DNA of 58,659 nt from DAOUAT01 sp964551735 (GTDB lineage Bacteria; Chloroflexota; Anaerolineae; CG2-30-64-16), in contig CAZKEF010000033.1 in assembly GCA_964551735.1 (NCBI GenBank), forward strand, positions 1 through 58,659, written 5' to 3'. Shown here piece after piece: positions 52,778 through 58,659 of this stretch. Made by a program: the position numbers and the translations under genes. Position 1 is the stretch's first letter. Every line of letters begins with the position of its first letter. The notes beneath the pieces are model-generated. The model did not search any database. It saw nothing but the letters and a program-made list of their open reading frames with translations, and was not told the origin of the DNA.

Positions 52778-54494
52778 CAAGGGCTCCTTGTTTCGTAGTT
52801 GTGAGCGGCACACGGATCTCGACGCGCGTGCCCTCGCCGCTGCTCGAATGAATGGTGAGCTGCCCGCCGATGCGCTCAGCGCGTTGGCGCATCACCTGAA
52901 GGCCGAAGTGCCTCCTGCCAGGGGACGGCTGCTCCGCGCTGAACCCCGCGCCGTTGTCCATAATCGTAAGACAGGCCTGGCCGTCCTTTACCTCCAGCCG
53001 TACCTGCACCTGGCTGGGGGCGTCAGCGTGCTTACGCACGTTCGCCAACGACTCTTGCACAATGCGCAAAAGCTGCACACCGGTTGCAGGAGAGACATGG
53101 GCCGGACCGCAAACCGCATCCGCCTCGCTGGCGATGTCCAGGACGACCGCCAGGCCGGTCTGCTTCTCGAACCGAGCCACTGCCTGGCGCAGTGCGCTGC
53201 AGAATCCTTCGGACGGTAGGCTGACGTCCAGCAGGTTCCCGATCAGCTCGCGCACATCGCCCTGCATCTCGCGGGAAACCTCGGCCAGGCGGGCCAGGCT
53301 GCCCTGGGCCGCTTCACCTTGGCCGGTCCGCAGATAAACCTGGGCCGTCTGCGCTTGCAGGTTGAGGAACCCCAGGCTTTGCGATAGGCCGTCGTGCAAC
53401 TCGTGGGCCAGTTGCTCACGCTCCTGCAAGATGGCGCGCGCCCACTGATGTTCCATGAGCTGCGCCTGCGCCTGGCGCTGCTCGGTGACATCGTGCAGCA
53501 GCAGCAAATAGCCGATGATGAGCCCGCGGTGATCTTCGAGCCGGGATAGGTCCAGCGCGTGATATCGGGCTTCCGGTCCCACTCCCAGGCTGATTTCGGT
53601 TGGCATCCGCGCCATCTGAGCAAGGCGCATCTGCAGGTCAGGGTGTGCCGGCAGAAGCTCCTGCAGGGTCTTCCCACGCGCGTGGCTGGACGAGACGCCG
53701 AGAACGCTCCTGGCCGCAGCATTGAGGCTGAGAACTTGCCACCGGGTATCCAGCACGACCATCCCACCCCGCATCTGCTCGATCGCGGCCCGCCGCGCCG
53801 CCGGCAGTGGGTCAAAAATGCGGAAGCCAAACAGCGCGATGCCGTAGATCCCGAACGGAATCGCGACGGCGAGAATAAAGGGCTCAGGTCGGGCGCCTGC
53901 GTCTCCGGCGACAAGGTCCAGTGTGTACAATGCACGGCTCATGACCTGCCCGAACATCATCAACGCCACCGGCCAGCGGTGTTCGGGCGAGCGGACGAAC
54001 AACCAGATAAACACGCTCACGTTGACCAGGACCAGCCCCAGGCCATAGCCGGTGAAGATCCAGGTGCCGATGCCACGCAACGGCGGGAAGGGGCCGTCAG
54101 GCGAAGGCTCGAGCCACATCAGGTGATGGAGATCGTTGGTGAGGATTAGGAACAGGGCCAGGAGCGACGGAATGGACAAGAGGAGCAGGTTGCGACGGGT
54201 CAGCCAGCGGCCGGGGGATGCGTATTCCAGGGCAAAGCAAGTCATGGCGGTGAGGGCAGGCGCCGACCATACCACCTGGAATCTGATCCATGCAAACTTC
54301 GTCGCGGCAGCCACGGCTGCGACCTCAGCGACGATGCCTGCCAGCCACAGCATCGCAAACAGGCAGGCGACGGCGAACGGTTGCGCGCCCGGCACGCTGC
54401 GGCGCCGCCAACTGAACAGGCCCAGGATGGCCATAAAGACACCGACGGCCAGCGGCAGCCAGATAGCGGGAGTATAAGCGTAAGCGCGGGTCAT
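52758..54494 (-). CDS. Sensor histidine kinase (7TM - PAS - HisKA_3 - HATPase)
   Basis: A 578-residue NarX/DesK-class kinase. Residues ~1-215 hold seven hydrophobic helices resembling the 7TM histidine-kinase sensor module. A PAS domain follows (GGMVVLDTRWQVLSLNAAAR ... LLLLHDVTEQ), then the HisKA_3 dimerisation domain with the phospho-acceptor H367 in HELHDGLSQSLG. The ATP-binding domain has IVQESLANVRKHA, DNGAGF and HFGLQVMRQRAERIGG. ATG 54494 is preferred (AGGGG upstream, membrane helix starts at once); the frame runs 30 codons further upstream. On the minus strand a TATAAT lies at 54539-54534. Co-transcribed with its regulator. Signal unknown. Confidence 0.92.
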   Translation of the reverse strand: MTRAYAYTPAIWLPLAVGVFMAILGLFSWRRRSVPGAQPFAVACLFAMLWLAGIVAEVAAVAAATKFAWIRFQVVWSAPALTAMTCFALEYASPGRWLTRRNLLLLSIPSLLALFLILTNDLHHLMWLEPSPDGPFPPLRGIGTWIFTGYGLGLVLVNVSVFIWLFVRSPEHRWPVALMMFGQVMSRALYTLDLVAGDAGARPEPFILAVAIPFGIYGIALFGFRIFDPLPAARRAAIEQMRGGMVVLDTRWQVLSLNAAARSVLGVSSSHARGKTLQELLPAHPDLQMRLAQMARMPTEISLGVGPEARYHALDLSRLEDHRGLIIGYLLLLHDVTEQRQAQAQLMEHQWARAILQEREQLAHELHDGLSQSLGFLNLQAQTAQVYLRTGQGEAAQGSLARLAEVSREMQGDVRELIGNLLDVSLPSEGFCSALRQAVARFEKQTGLAVVLDIASEADAVCGPAHVSPATGVQLLRIVQESLANVRKHADAPSQVQVRLEVKDGQACLTIMDNGAGFSAEQPSPGRRHFGLQVMRQRAERIGGQLTIHSSSGEGTRVEIRVPLTTTKQGALDENSPG

Positions 54495-54688
54495 GGTGCT
54501 GTGCCCCTGGGCCGAAAAATCCATCTGCAAGATATTATACCACAGTGCGATCGTAAGGCATTTGAGGAAGTCGTGCGCAAGCAACTGCCCACGATGATGA
54601 ACTATGGAATCGGGAGTGACTACTACCTGGCATCAGCTGGAAGAAACCGTGGCGGAGGAGATGTCGAGCCGCTCTCCCAACTCGCTCT

Positions 54689-54718
54689 TTGCATTCGGGT
54701 GATGGGGTCTGGTACAAT
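54689..54718 (+). promoter_or_regulatory. Promoter of the molybdenum-hydroxylase operon
   Basis: -35 TTGCAT (54689-54694), 18-base spacer, -10 TACAAT (54713-54718), 30 bases ahead of the GTG start at 54749. The remainder of the gap (54495-54688) shows no supported gene; a 32-codon frame at 54604-54702 is noted but not called. Confidence 0.55.
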
Positions 54719-54748
54719 CGGGCAAATCGTGCTTTACGGAGGTTCAAT

Positions 54749-55252
54749 GTGGCGCAAGATGATCGCCAGAATATCACGTTGACCGTGAACGGCGCCGTGC
54801 ATCATTTGGAGATCGGCCGCCGGCAGACGTTGCTGGAAGTGATACGTGATCACCTGCATTTGACAGGCACGAAGTACGGATGCGGCACCGGCGATTGCGG
54901 CACCTGCATGGTGTTGGTCGATGGTGAACCCACCACCTCGTGCAACTACCTGGCCCGCCGCGCCCATGGGAAACAGATCACCACCATCGAGGGCCTGACC
55001 CAAGGTGAACGCCTGAGCCCGCTCCAGCAGGCTTTCGTTGATGCCGGGGCGGTCCAATGCGGCTTCTGCATCCCAGGTATGATCGTCACCGCAACCGCCT
55101 TGTTGCGCCAAACGCCCAACCCGTCTCGCGACGAGATCGCCCAGGCGCTCGACGGCAACTTGTGCCGCTGCACGGGTTACGTCAAAATAGTGGACGCAGT
55201 CGAGTTGGCTGCGCGCCGTATGCGCGCCGCGGAGGGGGTGCAGCGTGGCTGA
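54749..55252 (+). CDS. [2Fe-2S] subunit of a xanthine-dehydrogenase/CO-dehydrogenase-family enzyme
   Basis: A 167-residue iron-sulfur subunit (CoxS/XdhC type). A plant-ferredoxin cluster site is formed by C45, C50, C53 (GCGTGDCGTC) and C65. The second cluster site is in the C-terminal helical domain (VQCGFCIPGM, LDGNLCRCTGY). It relays electrons from the molybdenum site to an FAD subunit or other acceptor. I chose GTG 54749 because GGAGG lies 6 bases upstream and the ferredoxin domain then begins at once. An ATG one base earlier is out of frame. It overlaps the catalytic-subunit gene by 8 bases. Confidence 0.93.
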   Translation: MAQDDRQNITLTVNGAVHHLEIGRRQTLLEVIRDHLHLTGTKYGCGTGDCGTCMVLVDGEPTTSCNYLARRAHGKQITTIEGLTQGERLSPLQQAFVDAGAVQCGFCIPGMIVTATALLRQTPNPSRDEIAQALDGNLCRCTGYVKIVDAVELAARRMRAAEGVQRG

Positions 55253-57599
55253 GCGTTATCGAGAAATGAAGCAGTTCGAAGCCAGCCTGGCTGAGGAGAA
55301 GGAGCTGACTTTCGTCGGCTGGCCCAGCCCGAACCGCGAGGCCGCGGCGAAAGCCACGGGAGAGGCGATTTTCATCGATGATATGGCGTTGCCGGGGATG
55401 CTCCACGCCGCGCTGCTGCTGTCGCCCCATGCCCATGCGCGCATCCTGTCCATCGACACGCGCGCGGCCGAAAGCCTGCCCGGCGTGCGGGCTGTCGTCC
55501 ATGTCTTCAACAGCCCGCACAACGTTTATAACAGCGCGATGCGGTTCTACGGCGACAACGATCCATTCGCGATGCCCGAGACGGAATATGTGTTCGATCA
55601 CACCGTGCGTTTTGTCGGCGATCGCGTGGCCGCGGTCGCGGCCGACTCGGCCGAGATCGCACGCGCGGCGATCAAGCTGATCAAGGTGGTCTACGAACCG
55701 CTGCCGGCCGTATTCGACGAACTGGCCGCGCTGGAGCCCGGCGCGCCGCAGGCCAATCCTAACGGTCTCGATGGGACTAACATCTGCGGCGGCCGGCTGG
55801 CCTACGGGAGCCACGCCGAGGCCGAGGTGCTGGCGGCGGTTGATGCCAGCGAGCACGTCTTCGAGGACACTTTCTGGACCTCCAAAGTCCATCACGGCTA
55901 CCTGGAACCGGTCTGCCACATTGCCACCTATGCGCGGGACGGCAAACTGACCGTCTACACCCCTTCCCAGAACGTTTTCTGCTTCCGCGACGTGATCGCC
56001 CAGGCAGTGGGCCTGCCCCACTCCCGGGTGCGCGTGATCAAAGGGCTGGTGGGCGGCGCGTTCGGCGGTAAGCTCGAAGTGATGCACGAGCCGGTTGTCG
56101 CCCTGCTTGCCATGCGCACCTTCCGCCCGGTGAAGCTGCGGCTGGACCGCCGCGAGGTATTCCTGGCGACGCGTTCGCGGCACCCCGGCGTGTTGACAGT
56201 GCGCACGGGCGTGAGCGGCGACGGCAAGATGCGCGGCCAGGTCGTGCGCTCGCTCCTCAACACCGGCGCCTATGCGGGCTCCGGCCCGAACACGGTGGGC
56301 GCGCAGTCAGGCAAGACGTTCATCCTCTACAGCGTCCCGCATATGTTCTACGATGGCGTCGCGATCTACACCAACACGCCCCCGGCCGGTGCGATGCGCG
56401 GCTACGGCTGCCCGCAAATCATGTTGGTGCGGGAGACCCATATCGATCGTATCTGCCGGGAGATGGGGTTCGACCCGGTGCAGTTCCGGCTGGAAAACGT
56501 GCTACAGCCACATCAGAAGACCTGCATGGGCGCGGACATCCATAACGCGCGCATCGCCGATTGCTTGCGCCTGGGCGCTGAGGCGTTCCAATGGTCGCGC
56601 CGCCGATCCGAGGCCGAGGCGACGCGCGGCGAGCGTTTGCGCCGCGGCGTGGGCGTGGCGCTGGCGGTGCATGGGAACGGCTGGTGGCCGGTCTATCAGG
56701 ACCTGACCACCATCACCATCCGCCTGCATGACGATGGGACCGCGGTGCTCCTGACCGGCACGCACGACCTGGGGACCGGCTCACGCACGGTGCTCGCCCA
56801 GATCGCGGGGGAGGTGCTCACCATCCATCCATCCCTGATCGAGGTGGTGGAAGCGGACACCGACGTGACCCCCTTCGACCTGGGCGCGCAGGCCTCGCGC
56901 ACCACCTACATCGCTGGCAACGCGACCATCATGGCCGCGCGCAGTTTGCGCGGTCAGATCCTCGAAGAGGCCGCGCACATGTTGAAGACCGACGCCGAGG
57001 CGCTGGATCTGCTAGGCGGCGCCGTGATCCTCAAGCGGGACAGCTCCCGCCAGTTCTCCATCGCTGAGGTGGTGGCTTCAGCGCAGCGGGGGGCCAGCGG
57101 CGCCCCCCAGCGCGACCTGTTGGCCACGGAATCATTCGAGTCCCTGGATTCCATCGATTCCTACGTGGCTGATTTCTGTGAAGTGGAAGTGGACACTGAG
57201 ACCGGTCGCGTGCGCGTGCTCGATTTCCTGGCGGCGCACAACTCGGGCCGCGTGATCAACCCGATGCTGTTCGAGGGCCAGGTTCACGGCGGCATCCACA
57301 TGGGCCTGGGCTACGCTCTTTCGGAGGAGATGATCATCGACCCGCAAACCGGCGCGCTGACCAATCCGCACCTGAAGAAGTACCATATGTTCAAAGCGTC
57401 GGAGATGCCGCGCATTCGGGTGCTGACGGTCGAGGATCCGGAGGAGGCCGGGCCGTTCGGCGCCAAGAGCATCGGCGAATGCGCGACCGACGCGGTGGCG
57501 CCGGCGGTGGTGAACGCGGTCAATCACGCGCTGGAATTGGAACTGCGCCAGGTGCCCCTCACCCCTCAGCGCATCCTGGCGGCCTTGCAGGCCAGCTAA
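55245..57599 (+). CDS. Molybdopterin-binding catalytic subunit, xanthine dehydrogenase family
   Basis: A 784-residue large subunit (CoxL/XdhA-like). It has an a/b-hammerhead N-terminal domain (GEAIFIDDMALPGMLHAALL) and molybdopterin-binding segments (VGGAFGGKLE, NTPPAGAMRGYGCPQ, GSGPNT). Near the C-terminus FGAKSIGECATDAVAPAV holds the catalytic glutamate position. The active-site loop does not show the CO-dehydrogenase signature, so an N-heterocycle or aldehyde oxidising enzyme is more likely; the substrate is unknown. Start GTG 55245 with GGAGG upstream. No FAD (CoxM) subunit is encoded before or after it here, and the next gene is TldD-like. Confidence 0.92.
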   Translation: MAERYREMKQFEASLAEEKELTFVGWPSPNREAAAKATGEAIFIDDMALPGMLHAALLLSPHAHARILSIDTRAAESLPGVRAVVHVFNSPHNVYNSAMRFYGDNDPFAMPETEYVFDHTVRFVGDRVAAVAADSAEIARAAIKLIKVVYEPLPAVFDELAALEPGAPQANPNGLDGTNICGGRLAYGSHAEAEVLAAVDASEHVFEDTFWTSKVHHGYLEPVCHIATYARDGKLTVYTPSQNVFCFRDVIAQAVGLPHSRVRVIKGLVGGAFGGKLEVMHEPVVALLAMRTFRPVKLRLDRREVFLATRSRHPGVLTVRTGVSGDGKMRGQVVRSLLNTGAYAGSGPNTVGAQSGKTFILYSVPHMFYDGVAIYTNTPPAGAMRGYGCPQIMLVRETHIDRICREMGFDPVQFRLENVLQPHQKTCMGADIHNARIADCLRLGAEAFQWSRRRSEAEATRGERLRRGVGVALAVHGNGWWPVYQDLTTITIRLHDDGTAVLLTGTHDLGTGSRTVLAQIAGEVLTIHPSLIEVVEADTDVTPFDLGAQASRTTYIAGNATIMAARSLRGQILEEAAHMLKTDAEALDLLGGAVILKRDSSRQFSIAEVVASAQRGASGAPQRDLLATESFESLDSIDSYVADFCEVEVDTETGRVRVLDFLAAHNSGRVINPMLFEGQVHGGIHMGLGYALSEEMIIDPQTGALTNPHLKKYHMFKASEMPRIRVLTVEDPEEAGPFGAKSIGECATDAVAPAVVNAVNHALELELRQVPLTPQRILAALQAS

Positions 57600-57633
57600 A
57601 GCTGGCGCCCGGGCCTCGACTTGATGTTCCGAC

Positions 57634-57661
57634 TACCGTGCGCAGGCTGCCGAGCACGGTA
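57634..57661 (+). terminator. Hairpin between the molybdenum enzyme and tldD
   Basis: TACCGTGC (57634-57641) and GCACGGTA (57654-57661) form a perfect 8-bp stem with a 12-base loop. A near-duplicate TGATGTTCC lies on both sides (about 57622 and 57671). Possible partial terminator; no U-run. Confidence 0.45.
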
Positions 57662-57709
57662 ATCGGGGCCTGATGTTCCAACCGACGCCCAACTGAACAG
57701 GAGAGTCTC

Positions 57710-58659
57710 ATGCTGAATGAATTACACGAGCAAATCGCACGACTCAAGGCGGCGGGCGCGCACTATGTGGACGCGCGCTGGTATCCCGCCGAAGAAACCA
57801 ACGAACTGCTGATGTGGAACGGCAACCTGAAGACCGCCACCGCTGCCAGCGAGAGCGGCGTAGGGGTGCGCGTGCTCTACCGCGGCGCGTGGGGGTTCTC
57901 GGCTGCTTCTGACCTCAACGATGTCGCGGGGTTGTTCGACAAAGCCTTGGACAACGCGCGCGTCGCGGCCGAGCGCGTCACCTTCCCGGTGCGGCTCGCG
58001 GAGAGCGACCCCATCCAGGCGGCCTTCAGGAGCCCCAACCGGATCGATCCCTTCACCGTGCCGCTGGCCGATAAGCTGGCGTTCTTGCAGGTCATGGACG
58101 AGAAGCTGAGACAGCCAGGCGTCGTGCAGCGCATCTGCGTTGTGACGTTCATGCGCAAACAGATCATCTTCGTTGATTCGGAAGGCAGCGAGATCGAAAA
58201 GACCATCATCGAGGTCTTTCCCGAGCTGCGCGTGGCAGGCCTCGACAGCCAGGGGGTTATGCACTGGCGCAAGTTCCTCCCGCCGCGCATGGGGGCCACG
58301 CGCGGGTGGGAAACGTTGGACATGGCGGTCTTCGAGGAGAACGCCGAGCGCATCGTGGCCGAGCTGAACCAGGTGCTGGTTGCGGACGACTGCCCGAAAG
58401 ACTCCCGCTCGGTGATCCTGCTGCCCGGCATCATGTTCCTGCAGACGCACGAGACCATCGGGCACGCGTTGGAGCTGGATCGCATCCTGGGCTATGAGCT
58501 GGCTTTCGCGGGCGGCTCCTTCGTCCGGCTCAGTGATTTCGGTACGCTGCGCTATGGCTCGCCCAAGCTGACGGCCCGCGCGGATGCGACGATCCCCAAC
58601 AGCCCCGGCAGCTTCGGCTACGACGATGACGGCGTCCCCGCGCAGAACAACCTGCTGAT
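57710..58659 (+). CDS. tldD: TldD/PmbA-family metalloprotease, C-terminal part beyond the window
   Basis: An open frame of 316 codons running off the end. ATG 57710 has AGGAG 6 bases upstream. The N-terminal domain shows ASESGVGVRVLYRGAWGFSA, typical of TldD (conserved gly-arg strand). The metal-binding helix is HETIGHALELD, the family's HExxxH zinc motif. YDDDGVPAQN matches the downstream glycine-rich loop (DDEGVP in relatives). TldD works with TldE/PmbA to degrade unfolded peptides or mature modified peptides; a partner gene would be expected just past the window. Confidence 0.9.
   Translation, partial: MLNELHEQIARLKAAGAHYVDARWYPAEETNELLMWNGNLKTATAASESGVGVRVLYRGAWGFSAASDLNDVAGLFDKALDNARVAAERVTFPVRLAESDPIQAAFRSPNRIDPFTVPLADKLAFLQVMDEKLRQPGVVQRICVVTFMRKQIIFVDSEGSEIEKTIIEVFPELRVAGLDSQGVMHWRKFLPPRMGATRGWETLDMAVFEENAERIVAELNQVLVADDCPKDSRSVILLPGIMFLQTHETIGHALELDRILGYELAFAGGSFVRLSDFGTLRYGSPKLTARADATIPNSPGSFGYDDDGVPAQNNLL

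Noticed and set aside
54604..54702. A 32-codon frame in the gap before the molybdenum-enzyme operon
   Set aside because: Short, no ribosome site and no recognisable family; it overlaps the promoter of the next operon. Could be a remnant but cannot be supported.

Overview
The window is GC-rich bacterial DNA and looks like a Chloroflexota genome (Anaerolineae/Caldilineae-like). The grounds are the gene content: a GlmL - ornithine-racemase-type - alanine racemase cluster, MacA/MacB-type export genes with twin lipoproteins, very large secreted CARDB/LamG proteins, TldD, CoxS/CoxL, and many short palindromes and minisatellites, some inside genes. No rRNA, tRNA or CRISPR array was seen. The phylum call is inference; no marker gene is present.

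Layout. (1) 1-6.6 kb, minus strand: a detoxification/reductase island with four aldo/keto reductases (one cut by the window edge), a carboxymuconolactone-decarboxylase-like protein, an NTF2-like protein and an MFS transporter fused to a TolB-type propeller. A divergent AraC regulator (6.76-7.74 kb) faces it across 180 bp holding two back-to-back extended -10 promoters. (2) 7.75-11.4 kb, plus strand: glmL, an ornithine-racemase-like gene and alr. glmL carries three in-frame DNA palindromes. (3) 11.5-16.2 kb, minus strand: an adaptor/ATPase/permease operon of MacAB type followed by two paralogous lipoproteins. Its promoter is preceded by an 11-bp-period direct repeat of the OmpR/PhoB-operator kind. 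(4) 16.5-19.75 kb: a Thr/Pro-rich lipoprotein, a von Willebrand A lipoprotein whose signal peptide lies in another reading frame, and a TPR gene that appears to have lost its 5' end. (5) 19.8-20.9 kb, plus strand: a redoxin whose first active-site cysteine codon is an in-frame TGA (candidate selenoprotein, U-x-x-C), followed by an OhrR-type MarR regulator. A perfect 10-bp inverted repeat overlaps the redoxin -10 box. (6) 21.1-22.7 kb: a two-HKD phospholipase-D-fold protein.

(7) 22.8-54.5 kb, minus strand, is dominated by one uninterrupted 27.9-kb gene for a 9,286-residue secreted protein. In order it has a signal peptide, thrombospondin-3 calcium repeats, a hydrophobic helical island, more TSP3 repeats, six LamG-like domains, PD40 propeller repeats, 21 CARDB repeats, LVIVD repeats, Ig-like and P-domain modules and a C-terminal module. 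That last module is shared with the small secreted protein encoded next. Upstream on the same strand lie a small receiver-like gene overlapping the giant gene by ATGA, and a NarL-type two-component system, with a NarL-like palindrome ahead of the giant operon. (8) 54.7-58.66 kb, plus strand: the iron-sulfur and molybdopterin subunits of a xanthine-dehydrogenase-family enzyme (no FAD subunit seen), and the start of a TldD-type protease that runs off the window.

The strongest candidates for new biology are the UGA-containing redoxin under a peroxide-sensing OhrR-type regulator, and the giant adhesin-like locus with its own two-component system and a satellite protein sharing its terminal module. 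Third is the invasion of coding sequence, notably glmL, by in-frame palindromes.
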